NCBI GenBank assembly: GCA_012934845.2
Contig: WNNJ02000726.1
Coordinates: 240,318-304,317 of the forward strand
Source of the DNA: Pomphorhynchus laevis
Lineage: Eukaryota; Acanthocephala; Palaeacanthocephala; Echinorhynchida; Pomphorhynchidae
Reading direction: 5' to 3'
Length of the DNA stretch: 64,000 nucleotides
The position numbers and the translations under genes were made by a program. Shown piece after piece: positions 25,101 through 30,344 of this stretch. Position 1 is the stretch's first letter. Every line of letters starts with the position of its first letter. The notes under the pieces are model-generated. The model searched no databases. It saw only the letters and a program-made list of their open reading frames with translations, and was not told where the DNA came from.

Positions 25101-25464
25101 GAACATGTGTGATTTTGATTGCGTAGAAATATTTTTCCAAGCGCTCAAGGTTGTTGAATAGTATTGATTTAAATCTAAAATGTTGTTTTAGGATTCATAC
25201 GGCAGATTTGCTCTATTCCTGCAGGACAAATACAGTGACGAAAAGGAAATTCTTGTAGTCTGGAAAAAAGACGCATTTGAACCAAAACCACTAACCATAA
25301 ATAATGCCGCGCTTGGAGGAGGACAACTATCAACAGCAAAAGCAAATCAAATTGTTCACAGCAACAGGCAGTTGGAATATGATCCGTTACAGTTTATTGA
25401 ACAATGGAAAATTCTCGGACTCGGCATCGTGAAGTGTATTCAAACAAGGAATTGGAGTAACTAA
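4030..25464 (+). CDS. NOL6: Nucleolar protein 6 (NOL6/Nrap, UTP22-like), C-terminal two thirds
   Basis: NOL6 is a nucleolar component of the small-subunit processome, acting in early 18S rRNA processing with the UTP-C/rRP7 module. Eleven exons were assembled by eye: 4030-4151, 4225-4334, 5857-6010, 6057-6161, 7304-7512, 12629-13162, 15803-15955, 16008-16102, 16158-16369 (or to 16363), 25018-25149 and 25192-25464. All join in compatible phase with GT-AG borders and no internal stop. Family signatures seen in order are FKQFWG...LRRFNDGTITEAV, GIQGLPLTI...SGRWPKD, CLSKRWLSANLL, WYDDPLFVN, and the C-terminal RFALFLQDKY with VVWKKDAFEPKP. The N-terminal third (about 400 residues in other animals) is not found and may lie upstream of the window. 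Introns are partly tiny (55 bp) and partly huge and transposon-filled (5.1, 2.6 and 8.6 kb). The open, phase-consistent exons suggest a functional gene. Confidence 0.9.
4225..4334 (+). CDS. NOL6: NOL6 exon b
   Basis: It follows a 73-bp intron. The peptide FEARRSLELLDRDNGFHNVF matches the NOL6 segment with conserved EAR..LLD...DGFH spacing. The donor is GTAAGA at 4335, phase 2. Confidence 0.8.
4818..5631. repeat. Tandem repeat, about 307-bp unit, 2.6 copies
   Basis: Units start near 4818, 5126 and 5432 with the same GATTTGAAAATATTTTTTTT opening and are almost identical to one another. Each unit contains two related sub-blocks (GTCGAAAAATATACGAAAAA followed by GTTTGAAAATTTATTTATT), so the unit itself arose from an older duplication. 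It lies within the NOL6 intron between exons b and c. The high identity suggests recent amplification. Confidence 0.9.
5857..6010 (+). CDS. NOL6: NOL6 exon c
   Basis: The acceptor ATTTAG precedes 5857 and the donor GTAAGA follows 6010. The single first base completes the Arg codon left by exon b. It encodes LIEQALTDRLSFAVYLSPR, matching the NOL6 segment before the 'TLGL' strand. The preceding 1.5-kb intron contains the 307-bp tandem repeat. Confidence 0.88.
6057..6161 (+). CDS. NOL6: NOL6 exon d
   Basis: It lies after a 46-bp intron and starts and ends at codon boundaries. It encodes 35 residues including TLTLGILFTEHSDRLIDR, the NOL6 'LTLGLLL.PE' strand. The donor is GTATGT. Confidence 0.88.
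6162..7303 (+). other. NOL6 intron d/e
   Basis: The intron is 1.1 kb. Plus-strand codons at about 6620-6860 hint at a degraded transposase-like protein (residues PKLHFERKVLVWILFS), but it is broken and I cannot assign a family. The rest is AT-rich with no recognised feature. Confidence 0.4.
7304..7512 (+). CDS. NOL6: NOL6 exon e
   Basis: It encodes the most diagnostic NOL6 motif, FKQFWGDVVSLRRFNDGTI followed by TEAVHW. The acceptor CAATGCAG is weak in pyrimidines but gives the right phase. The donor GTATAT at 7513 leaves phase 2. The next coding exon lies 5.1 kb downstream. Confidence 0.93.
7513..7974 (+). other. Start of the 5.1-kb NOL6 intron, no recognised feature
   Basis: AT-rich sequence with (TA)-type palindromes at 7800-7970 leads into the minisatellite. 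No gene was recognised. Confidence 0.4.
7975..9693. repeat. Minisatellite, 20-bp unit TTTATCTATTATCGGTTGTC
   Basis: About 80 copies of a 20-bp unit lie head to tail, nearly perfect at 8390-8570 and more variable at the edges. From 8771 to about 9446 a higher-order block of about 338 bp (about 17 variant units) is present twice in a row. The unit length is not a multiple of three, and all three plus-strand frames are open over long stretches. The apparent hydrophobic proteins at 8150-9800 are therefore artefacts of the repeat. It lies in the intron between NOL6 exons e and f. Confidence 0.95.
10226..10339. repeat. Perfect 23-bp inverted repeat inside the Merlin element
   Basis: Positions 10226-10248 and 10317-10339 are exact reverse complements (TTCCTCCCCTCCGCTTGATG plus TCG) around a 68-bp spacer that has its own inner GGACCTCA/TGAGGTCC arms. 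It is much more GC-rich than its surroundings. It could be a small fold-back element nested in the transposon. Just to the left (10070-10135) is a short degenerate GAACGAACTGAAC repeat. Confidence 0.8.
10588..11115 (-). pseudogene. Merlin transposase remnant (ISXO2/IS1016-like DDE)
   Basis: Reading leftwards, the parts are a Zn-ribbon-like KVYWRCQKSKC, a segment with IVEIDETVFARRKYNRG holding the first catalytic Asp, then SIIHSDLWKGY (second Asp) and NHSVEF...TQQIESTWN (catalytic Glu). This order and spacing are typical of ISXO2-like transposases of the Merlin superfamily. The frame changes between the first and second Asp blocks (near 10830-10860) and there is a stop near 11060, so it cannot encode an active enzyme. 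It is nested in the terminal inverted repeats at 9694 and 11694. Confidence 0.85.
11695..12628 (+). other. NOL6 intron remainder with an unassigned minus-strand open stretch
   Basis: Residual minisatellite units occupy 11695-11735. At 12092-12390 the minus strand is open for about 100 codons and locally GC-richer, including residues NSLSRTSKKAKETLKRLLQG. The plus strand is also open there. I recognise no family. It may be an exon of a nested or retroposed gene, or chance. The rest is AT-rich. Confidence 0.35.
12629..13162 (+). CDS. NOL6: NOL6 exon f
   Basis: The largest exon has acceptor ATCATAG and donor GTATTT at 13163 (phase 2). Its first T completes CG+T (Arg) from exon e. It encodes ELLHGIQGLPLTIQSV, then CRLEYSGRWPKDLDAVRRL, then a segment aligning with the family's VFRIR strand (LTFRIILF). 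These are the central NOL6 nucleotidyltransferase-like regions. Part of this exon was copied to 13484-13657. Confidence 0.93.
13484..13657 (+). pseudogene. Partial copy of NOL6 exon f in the following intron
   Basis: About 174 bp repeat 12981-13154 with only a handful of substitutions, including CGTTCC to CATTCC and TTACGTTTA to TTACCTTTA. The copy lacks the splice acceptor side of the original, and its right end leaves the homology at CGCGACTATAAG. The motif TATAAGCATTGAATAT flanks it on both sides (13411 and 13659), a hint of how the duplication occurred. It keeps an open frame but has no obvious splice sites, so it is most likely a recent dead duplicate. Confidence 0.9.
13660..15802 (+). 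repeat. NOL6 intron f/g with local degenerate repeats
   Basis: Three related blocks share GAATATTTC/TTAACAAGTCAAAGTTG, TATAATCACT and AAGCTGGGCTTC (about 14218-14340, 14385-14510 and 14726-14840). Two copies of GGAGGCTTTCC followed by ATTTAGTGCAAA lie at 14130 and 14527. Each block is followed by an ATTTAAATAAATAATAT stretch. The family is unknown. A PLE leader/3' UTR piece in minus orientation lies at 15350-15640. Low-complexity ATATT repeats occupy 15165-15235. Confidence 0.6.
15350..15640 (-). mobile_element. PLE leader and 3' end fragment
   Basis: Reading on the minus strand, 15640-15525 is the PLE 3' UTR, a degraded terminal stretch follows, and then the leader (the window's 1-70 sequence) at 15415-15350. 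It is the same 3'-end-to-leader junction as at 35095, but older and more diverged. Confidence 0.6.
15803..15955 (+). CDS. NOL6: NOL6 exon g
   Basis: The acceptor TTCTAATTAG ends at 15802. The first base completes AG+C (Ser) from exon f. It encodes CLSKRWLSANLLLEEWSEI and SHIFTKHQPFPAP, the NOL6 'LAKRW...LL...FADE..DL' block. The donor is GTAATA, phase 2. Confidence 0.92.
16008..16102 (+). CDS. NOL6: NOL6 exon h
   Basis: It follows a 52-bp intron. It encodes FKRFLSLMANHKWYDDPLFV plus NDDTLS, the conserved NOL6 'FLRFL....W...PLFVN' block. The donor GTTAGA after 16102 leaves one base, which the next exon completes as TAT. Confidence 0.92.
16158..16369 (+). CDS. NOL6: NOL6 exon i
   Basis: It follows a 55-bp intron (acceptor CTCCTAG). 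It encodes IREQFKINRSSFPYASVIT and PPAVLVQRTVKLASQCLNR, matching NOL6 'I...F...R..LP.MVI.TP' and 'PSA..L..L..LA'. The donor is either GTAAAG after 16363 or GTATAA after 16369; both are phase 0. The following intron is 8.6 kb and holds the antisense LINE-ubiquilin gene. Confidence 0.9.
16385..17000. repeat. Degenerate satellite-like AT-rich repeats (left flank of chimera)
   Basis: Scattered variants of GATGAATAAATTAAGAGAT, GAAACATTAAGAAATAAA and similar occupy the interval. They are reverse-complement relatives of the 16-bp satellite at 39952-40890. The same material lies on the other side of the chimeric gene (21700-21870 and 22440-22740). No gene was seen. Confidence 0.6.
17008..18483 (-). 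CDS. Ubiquilin-like module without UBL domain, intronless
   Basis: Ubiquilins shuttle ubiquitinated clients to the proteasome; their usual order is UBL, STI1 repeats, UBA. Here, in chimera numbering, residues 605-701 match the first STI1 region (NNPDLMCQTMEM, then NHDRALINLERLPSGY) and the following FQEPMLNVALEQFGDN. Residues 796-905 match the second STI1 pair (WPIPEICALCTNTRAL). Residues 992-1028 match the UBA (MQTLGFHSRDTNLEELAASM), with the usual MGF changed to LGF. The UBL domain is missing and no introns interrupt about 490 codons. The piece therefore looks like a 5'-truncated retrocopy joined in frame to the LINE, or a ubiquilin gene invaded by a LINE. No poly-A tract follows the stop. 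Confidence 0.9.
   Translation of the reverse strand, partial: YHSTSKQSNNASLSLQQSPTIKEGLISLQPNIDQHTYGTATLSRLTLAPFLNLPFGNSNCTEIQQNIFGTIQTNPHAVQNLLSNNLAQRLMSNPALLSSIKLNNPQMQRVREQNHEVSQFVNNPDLMCQTMEMIRIPTTIQEITRNHDRALINLERLPSGYKVRQRIYRDFQEPMLNVALEQFGDNLLNTYSSSSGTANTSQVGTENTNLLPNPVASQNTTFQIDSSSSYVSNSNRLESPLQSTSSENTNRYSLMNPQQLLVVDAENPLMLFDMLRASSFNPNMNNSLCDPGILLNLLKILLNLLRTYEFIQDEGQREQVHRVIHEFMSQWPIPEICALCTNTRALRTIVQILKNLIRLRDTSPQVYSQLISSNISGLVDNQMNSQPTSSDVDSFRSPSNRQTAYATTVFQNLQYSNQDYTASLFQPLDRLHLQQHQPTNQQPNQTQEHLYASELVQMQTLGFHSRDTNLEELAASMGDAKMAVERNEDFD
17008..20103 (-). CDS. Chimeric frame: LINE RT C terminus + restriction-like endonuclease + ubiquilin
   Basis: The frame has 1031 codons without a stop. 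Residues about 21-280 are the RT thumb and linker. At 287-304 is a CRRC...H..TC zinc knuckle. At 313-364 is the restriction-like nuclease core: RHDSLRD, KE at 334-335, RPADI (Asp349) and VDFAVTNP (Asp361), all key positions kept. At 413-465 are the family's C-terminal blocks ETYGGW and LFQRLSVALMRGNAKAIL. From about residue 541 the protein is ubiquilin-like to the end. The LINE part is moderately GC-rich and the ubiquilin part AT-richer, with the change near 18500. The true start is presumably the upstream frame (21595), because the first 20 residues here are out-of-frame translation of RT sequence. It lies antisense inside a NOL6 intron. Confidence 0.88.
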   Translation of the reverse strand: MRWARLWLVLLLIFLRLDCLLTGKKTEVIGREDKVDLIKNRCPWITLVNTTKNFTILGSPIGSKEHCSGYLVDVVLPSLRQTLDSLENLPDPQVAFILLRSCASAPRVNHLMRTIDPAFAEEFFRLFDRLILKCFSNITSIQPDKWAWMQACLPLKMGGLGLRSCFQHSQAAFLSSVDTVASQLNLDPLTFPGYEFVKSIIPQHVGNPQTNQRGLSCHIDEVSRSRLLENADRFNTARLLAVSCPHACAWLQAVPSKATHMNLAPNEFVVLLRLWLGLSLWNSDYRCRRCLRMADKFGFHALTCQFGGHPGIRHDSLRDTVFQAAVSAGLRVAKEVPNLIRGLRERPADILFYKDPPLAVDFAVTNPQQNAYISMASEIPGYAASKYATCVKERKYKRKLEENGYSFTAAVVETYGGWNPQGEKLIRFIARSMSCRNGTPYCSTAGQLFQRLSVALMRGNAKAILKSLDEMGQPLLEKSLGFCDDPSPRLFSLSNLAQPEAQSVEIVHDSNIRSASVVKGDHSEVDMPVLQLMSPRRPSAYHSTSKQSNNASLSLQQSPTIKEGLISLQPNIDQHTYGTATLSRLTLAPFLNLPFGNSNCTEIQQNIFGTIQTNPHAVQNLLSNNLAQRLMSNPALLSSIKLNNPQMQRVREQNHEVSQFVNNPDLMCQTMEMIRIPTTIQEITRNHDRALINLERLPSGYKVRQRIYRDFQEPMLNVALEQFGDNLLNTYSSSSGTANTSQVGTENTNLLPNPVASQNTTFQIDSSSSYVSNSNRLESPLQSTSSENTNRYSLMNPQQLLVVDAENPLMLFDMLRASSFNPNMNNSLCDPGILLNLLKILLNLLRTYEFIQDEGQREQVHRVIHEFMSQWPIPEICALCTNTRALRTIVQILKNLIRLRDTSPQVYSQLISSNISGLVDNQMNSQPTSSDVDSFRSPSNRQTAYATTVFQNLQYSNQDYTASLFQPLDRLHLQQHQPTNQQPNQTQEHLYASELVQMQTLGFHSRDTNLEELAASMGDAKMAVERNEDFD
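20012..21595 (-). CDS. LINE reverse transcriptase, N-terminal part (RLE-type non-LTR element)
   Basis: The 527-residue frame opens with a Cys/His finger (C8-x2-C11, H22, H26, C33). About 250 residues of linker follow, and then the RT: IRPIAIGETLRR (about 333-344), motif A WAKIDLANAFNTLNRD (397-412), motif B RGVQQGDPLGP (451-461) and motif C YLDD (487-490), all catalytic Asp present. Fingers and palm are complete. The frame ends in a run of eight A on the coding strand (20028-20035). Skipping one A leads directly into the next RT segment, LSINWKKTEVIG, in the overlapping frame 17008-20103. This is either a one-base insertion, an assembly slip or a frameshift site. The start Met at 21595 precedes the finger and is the natural first codon. 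Confidence 0.9.
   Translation of the reverse strand: MQANTASCAVCGGSFRLNASGHLRVHGPVNLRCSGSGHLPTASSHNVIASTDTIPEFLEANENTSKTSFQFEKIDSSCCENQKRSFELLHRVWMEPVNTIKHIPWNLRRRVANVFSSLILEALCSNSSNDWERLLCFPKLCLQTSSGRHHAGDNTRSNINALIDKFENGRERDCLSSSGLRSSRKFRGTNDKKNEFMEVIELARNGNFGKAMRRLTSNSACEFSESLRGKLTELHPLHDVLQSPGQPSLNTPLSVDSDIVEAAVSSFPPSSSPGCLGLRAEHIRDMLSVDHGVLLQRLTSLVNNMIAGTLPNDLVPFVAGANLMALNKPDGGIRPIAIGETLRRLCAKCICSKLRQRFAESLHPHQLGVATPNGMEQIVHQARRLQQLHDQNVNWVWAKIDLANAFNTLNRDSFVNAIDKNFPEISRWTSWCYGTTSSLRFGSLKPLQSRRGVQQGDPLGPVLFCLAIDPIVVQISEIEGVSLNRWYLDDGIIGGTPIAVGEALARLAANFPAIGLSINWKKNRSNW
21600..22740. repeat. PLE 3' ends as an inverted pair, flanked by satellite-like repeats
   Basis: The PLE 3' UTR occurs in minus orientation at 21890-22079 (itself two tandem partial copies) and in plus orientation at 22183-22350. 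The two form an imperfect palindrome around a spacer with (AT)n at 22120-22137. The flanks 21700-21870 and 22440-22740 are degenerate GATGAATAAATTAAGA-type repeats like those at 16385-17000. No gene was seen. Confidence 0.75.
22931..24731 (-). mobile_element. 1801-bp inverted repeat, left arm
   Basis: It is the reverse complement of 37264-39064 with the same length and only scattered differences. It contains a hairpin (GAGCGGCTC core, about 22985-23025) near its left end, and an open 60-codon stretch at 23757-23939 that I regard as chance. It has no transposase, so a non-autonomous element is likely. See the right arm for its possible Helitron-like ends. A 100-bp internal block (24098-24205) is repeated just outside the arm at 24744-24846. 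Confidence 0.9.
24744..24846 (+). repeat. Direct repeat of an internal block of the inverted-repeat arm
   Basis: This block starting GTGCAACAAATAGACCGCAA nearly duplicates 24101-24205 inside the left arm. It begins 13 bp beyond the arm border, suggesting that an older, larger or nested copy of the same family was present at the insertion site. Confidence 0.8.
25018..25149 (+). CDS. NOL6: NOL6 exon j
   Basis: The acceptor TTATTTTAG precedes the exon; 44 codons are in phase 0. It encodes YPESIWDVRIILDNR, matching the NOL6 'P.DIYDVLIRL' motif, and ends with VEIFFQALK. The donor is GTTGTT, weak but required by phase. Confidence 0.88.
25192..25464 (+). CDS. NOL6: NOL6 last exon
   Basis: It lies after a 42-bp intron (acceptor TGTTTTAG). 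It encodes SYGRFALFLQDKYSDEKEI, VVWKKDAFEPKPLTIN and a C-terminal FIEQWKILGLGIVKCIQTR, which matches the NOL6 terminal 'FGDLALFFYD...G.LWKP..F.P.PF' and 'ILEDF..LG.GLV'. The stop codon TAA is at 25462-25464. Confidence 0.93.
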   Translation, partial: DSYGRFALFLQDKYSDEKEILVVWKKDAFEPKPLTINNAALGGGQLSTAKANQIVHSNRQLEYDPLQFIEQWKILGLGIVKCIQTRNWSN

Positions 25465-27249
25465 TTTTCATTGTAATTATTGTTATTATTACAGAATTGT
25501 TCATGTCAATAAGCCCAATAGCTTACTTTTAAATGATGGTTATAAATCTACTTTATTTAGCCATCATCAGTCAAATATATATGAAAAATACTCAAAATTT
25601 TGTTATATATACCAATTTAATTCTTAATGATATTTAGGTGAGACATCAACTTAAAGTAAATATGTGATTATCCTAAAGGTATCTTTTCTCTTAATGATAT
25701 TTTAATGCCAACGTTTCTTTTCTTTTCGAAAAGAAACATGGCATTTAAACCTTGTTACACAACATTATATTTAATTAGTAAATTAATAATTTAATGATTT
25801 AAATAATTTAAATAAATAATTTATTTAGTATAAATAAATTAAGTATAAATATTAATACAAGTATAAAATTAATACTTAATAACTAATAAATTAGTTATTT
25901 GATGAAAAGGTCAAGTATACTTGTCCCAATGTGCATTTCAATAAGACATCACGATTAAGGCTAACGAATAAGATTTCAATTTCGAATACAGCAACATGGC
26001 GAATACACAAGTACAAAATGATCTAAACTATCATTCGTAAGTAATTCTCTAAACTTGTAAATTACATAAATTGATTTTGGTAATAAAAAGATAATTTACA
26101 ATTATTGAATAAATTAATTAACTCAATTGATTTATTAACACAATATCTGCATAGATGGAACAAGTTGTAAATTGTAAGGATAAGATTGAATGCCTGTTTC
26201 TAACTTTATTAAACCCATACAATTAACTTTTAATGAACTCGTTTATTGCTTTTGAGAATTCAATTTAATAACCTTTACGTCAAGTATGGAATTTTATTGT
26301 TTAATTTGTGATACACTGATTGAAATGTAATCGTTTCTGATATTTCAATGCTTTTGACGCAAAAAACCAACCTTTGTAAATTTTCCATCATAATTATATA
26401 ATAATTTTAGAATAATTAATATAGAATAATATAACCTCAGAATCAGATATATTTAACAATTGGCCATTTCGATTCCAGCTTATGGCCAAATGTAGCATTT
26501 TATATTGTGAAAATAAAATAATTTAAATTGCAAAGAAGCAAGTGATTTATAGTTGCTGTTATAAATATTACAGCCATTTGGAATGAGGAACATTTCCAAT
26601 TTTTAGACATTAAATGTCTTACATGTCGTAAGGCATGATATTAGTTCAACAACAATTTCTTGACTAGAAAAAAATAAAAGCAACGCAATATGTTTCTTGT
26701 TAACCACTGGTCCGTTTGTTGGGTCATTGCGACAGTGTACGAACCAAACTATTTCAGACATTCTGATCCCATACAACAGACCGGAGTAATCTTTCAGATA
26801 GCCAAGACATTCTTCGGCCAATTTCGAGATTTGATCTCTCCACCGATACCGAGGTCTATCTCGAGGTCTATTGCCAGAGAGTCCGGCCTGGACTTCATTT
26901 ACTTTGTCGTTTCAACAAACATTACGTTCACAATACAAAGCGACTAAAGTTTCATTGCAAAGGCGGACCATCGCTTAATAAACGAAGTTACGCAAAATTG
27001 AGTTTATACAATCAACTACATTATCTTCCAAAACTACGAGTTACCAGAATAAATTCAAATTCTTCTTCAAGTACTTGTTTTCTGAATCAATTTCACTGTT
27101 TATTGTTAAAATCAGTTCGTGGTAGATATGCTTGCACATTCAGTCGATTAGCCACTTTACTCGATTAAATATACAGAATTGCTGCACGACCTCTAACAAC
27201 TTTGATTTGACACTCTGTCCATATAATTACGGGTAACGAAACTTACCTT
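25465..27249. other. NOL6 3' flank, no recognised gene
   Basis: AT-rich sequence. Between 26600 and 26950 both strands are open for 70-85 codons and the base composition is less AT-biased. The minus-strand peptide includes ECLGYLKDYSGLLYGIRMSE. I recognise no family, and it may be a transposon remnant. Confidence 0.4.
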
Positions 27250-27545
27250 CATATTCGTCACATTATGCGCTATCATTTCGAGAAAAGTTGGAAGCTGGCG
27301 GAGCCATTTTGGGATATCAACGAAGTTTTCGCCGTAGGAACAATCATCACTAGCTAAGTTGAAAGATAGTGCAATAAGTTAAAAACGGGCTATGCAAACC
27401 TTGCTGATGAAGAAGGAAGAAGACTACAATCGGAGCTCAACGGCCAGCCTTTGCTAGCTGATCACTTCGATTTTAACCAATCGACGATTGTCCGTCTTTT
27501 TAAAAAAGCTGGGAAACATGTGGAAATTGGCTGGATAAATTCTAC
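27250..27545 (+). pseudogene. Mariner transposase N-terminal fragment
   Basis: The translation reads IMRYHFEKSWKLAEPFWDIN, then after a stop GYANLADEEGR and FDFNQSTIVRLFKKAGKHVE. This order matches the N-terminal helix-turn-helix region of mariner transposases (RxxMxYxFxKG..A, L.DEEGRGRP, VD.STI.R.LK.LGK). The catalytic domain is absent. A dead DNA-transposon scrap. Confidence 0.75.
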
Positions 27546-27709
27546 CACAAACTATCAGATAAATCATCGATATTCTTCATACATGTTTTTGTTAAATATC
27601 GTTTTTACTGAATAAAACTTGAAAAAGGGCGCAATAATTATGCATCAAGGTCATTGATCCTAATTTAAACATAAACTTCATTAATCATAATTTAAACATT
27701 TCAATAAAA

Positions 27710-27960
27710 TCGCTGCGTTCCCCTAATTCCCTCTTACTCCACGTTCCCAATTACTCTAACAACTACGGTCACCGATCCTTCCTCGTCGCCGCCCCACTCG
27801 CCTGGAATTAACTCTCTTGACATCCGCCGCGCTCCCTTCTTTATTATATTCAAATACATCATCCGTACCCACCTCCTCGACACATTATTATTACTACAGG
27901 TCATAGCCATAAGGCTGTTTTTTTTGTGGTCATGTAAGCGTGCGCCGGCACGCATCTGCC
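27710..27960 (+). mobile_element. LINE 3' end fragment
   Basis: It matches 32255-32440, the 3' end of the apurinic-endonuclease LINE, including the terminal CATGTAAGCGTGC stem (here with a diverged right arm). GC-rich relative to its surroundings. It is a 5'-truncated copy. Confidence 0.7.
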
Positions 27961-28316
27961 ACGTAAAAATAAATATATTTTTTACATTTTAACTTACCTA
28001 AACCAGAACTTATCTAAACTTTAAAGAGTTTTCAACTTATAAGAATATGTAATTGAAAAGAGCATTAGTTGATGAAAACTGACATATAAAAACAATTATA
28101 AGTGAAAACACAATATGCACAAATATATCTTAACGAAATGCCAATTCGAATTGTTTTAGACTGCTATTTTGGGGCCTGCTGTTTATATTATCACATAAAA
28201 ATAGAGATAAAATATACAATATCATCTAATGTATATTGTCAAAAATAAACGTCTGCAGTCATCAGTAGAAATCTTGAACTACGAATCAAATCATTCAAAC
28301 CCGGTTCAAACTACGA

Positions 28317-28583
28317 TTTAAATCATTACAACTCATCAACTTTCAGATCTCAAGATGAAAACACTCATTTGCGGCTTATGTGAGTCGGCTGAACTGGACT
28401 CACTACGTGTCTTGATTCAAAAACGCAAAACAGCCAAGCCTGCTCACATAATGATTCTTCCAATAAAAATATACTCATAAATAATACTCCTTTTCGGACT
28501 AATTTATGCCCTACCCTGCCAAAATTTTGGCCCTATCTCACCAAGACAAAATTGCACATCTCCTATGAATAATTCATCTATAT
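28317..28583 (+). repeat. 267-bp inverted repeat, left copy (with 35436-35703)
   Basis: It is an almost exact reverse complement of 35436-35703. The block lies just upstream of LINE RT sequence here, so it is probably an internal part of the same LINE family. Confidence 0.85.
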
Positions 28584-28589
28584 ACTTCA

Positions 28590-29745
28590 AACCTATTAAA
28601 CGTAAAAAGGAAAATAAAACTCCGGTGTGGTTCAACATTGAGTTGAAAACCTGATACGTATTAGAAATCGCTCATTCGTCGATTATAGAAATGGCCGATT
28701 AGATTTTGCGGATTACAGAGTCATACGTAATAAGGTAACTCATGAAACGCAAGAAAAAATCCAGATTTTTATAATGCCTATGTTGAACAGCATCTTCGAA
28801 TCCATATGTGTTTTTTGATTTTTCCGTTTTGACAGGTCTACTCCTTCTGAAATTACCAGTCTGATCATCAACAACGGTCAGCTTTCTTTCTATATTAAGG
28901 AAATAACAATTTGCTTTCTACAAGCTTGCCAACCACCAGACGATTTTCCAGCTCAACCTTCAGCTAATATAGTTAAGCTCAAACGGACACCCGAAACTAT
29001 TAACACAATTCTTTTCGATATGAGCGATATACTGTTTGAACTAAATAAACTACCTCGTTCTTCGTCTTCGGGTACTGAAGGTATGCCTACCATAATATTC
29101 CGTGAGTTAGCAACTGTTGTTGCCAAACCTTTTTTGCTTGTATTTCAACACTCAATGACATTCAGTACTATTCCTTCCGACTGGAGGAAATCTATTATTG
29201 ACCACTATTTAAGAAAGGCAACCGAGACCTCGCCTTAAGTTACAGACCAATAAGTTTTACATGTATAGCCTGTAAAGTGACGCAGCGCCTTGTTATGCGG
29301 TCTCTATAACATCACCTCGAACATAATAGAATTCTCTGCAATAATCAACATGGATTTAGACAGTGTCATTCTACATTAACAAATCTAATTACTATTCGTT
29401 ATATTTGGACTGCTGCAATCAAAACTGTATCGAAAACTACCGATTTAGTCATCACTGTATCTAATGACCTCAAATCACGTGATCACATTAGTTACATTTT
29501 AGGCAAGTGTCTTCGCCTTCTAGGTATGCTGCGTAGATCCCTCGGCAATCTTGATGCTAAATGCTTCAGCCGTTTTTTCAATATAGTTATACACAGTCAC
29601 ATAATATAAGCCTATCCAAAGACATACCCCACAACTTAGAGTTGAATTAAACCTGTATGAGCGAGTTCTAAGGAAAGCCACTCATATTGTACCTGAGTTA
29701 CGGAATGTTATATATCTTGATAGACACAAAATTTTAGGGGTCTAA
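28590..29745 (+). mobile_element. CR1/Jockey-like LINE fragment (linker, RT, C terminus)
   Basis: Decayed plus-strand frames show a LINE linker (KENKTPVWFNIEL), RT entry at 29020-29238 (GTEGMPTIIFRELATVVAKP, IPSDWRKSI), then out of frame SYRPISFTCIACKV and HGFRQCHSTLTNLI. The C-terminal YLDRHKIL block is near 29715. Motifs A to D are missing, so there is an internal deletion around 29400. Not functional. Confidence 0.8.
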
Positions 29746-30118
29746 ATTTGAGGTATAAAGCCTGATTCCCATTGGCATCACTAACCGTCTTCAAACACAC
29801 TACATCAATATCTAAATTACAATATAGCAAAACGAACCCTCCCCTTCGACCAGATCGATCACAATGACACAGGTAATATCCATCTATGAATAATAAGCTA
29901 TCAGGAACAAGGTCAGAGAGCCCAGATTCACTAAGGGCAATGATATTTAAATGATTATATGTAGCTATGACCTTCAATTCATCCATCTTATTGAGAATGC
30001 TTCGAACGTTCGAATATATAACTTTGAGACAATTATGGTTTTTACGATAAGGCGCATTGTGTCTTATCCTACAATTCACAGAGATATTTTTTATAGGGGG
30101 CATCTTTATTGTTCTCAT
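29708..30118 (-). mobile_element. LINE apurinic-type endonuclease N-terminal fragment
   Basis: An open 136-codon minus-strand frame contains YSNVRSILNKMDELK, NIIALSESGLSD and GRRGGFVLLY, matching the start of the exonuclease/endonuclease/phosphatase domain in CR1/Jockey-type LINEs (N.RSL..K..EL, I..ltEtWL, R.GGGv.ly). It lies between two same-family C-terminal fragments of opposite orientation, suggesting inversion or twin priming. Confidence 0.8.
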
Positions 30119-30119
30119 T

Positions 30120-30310
30120 ATCTCTTGACACTAAATGTTTCCGCCTTATTTACAATACAATTATACGCAGTCACATACCGTACACCTCTATACTGACATA
30201 CCCCCAACTTAGAGGTGAATTAGACCTATATTAACGAGTTATTAGGAAGGCCATTCATCTTGTACCCTCGTTACATTATGTTATATATCTTGATAGACTT
30301 AAAATTGTAG
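30120..30310 (+). mobile_element. LINE C-terminal fragment (second copy)
   Basis: It repeats 29575-29735 at roughly 80% by eye, including the TATATCTTGATAGAC block that encodes the C-terminal YLDR motif. It is truncated at the same place as the first copy. Confidence 0.7.
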
Positions 30311-30344
30311 GGTCCAATTATTAGAATTTTCTCTAAGAGAAGCT

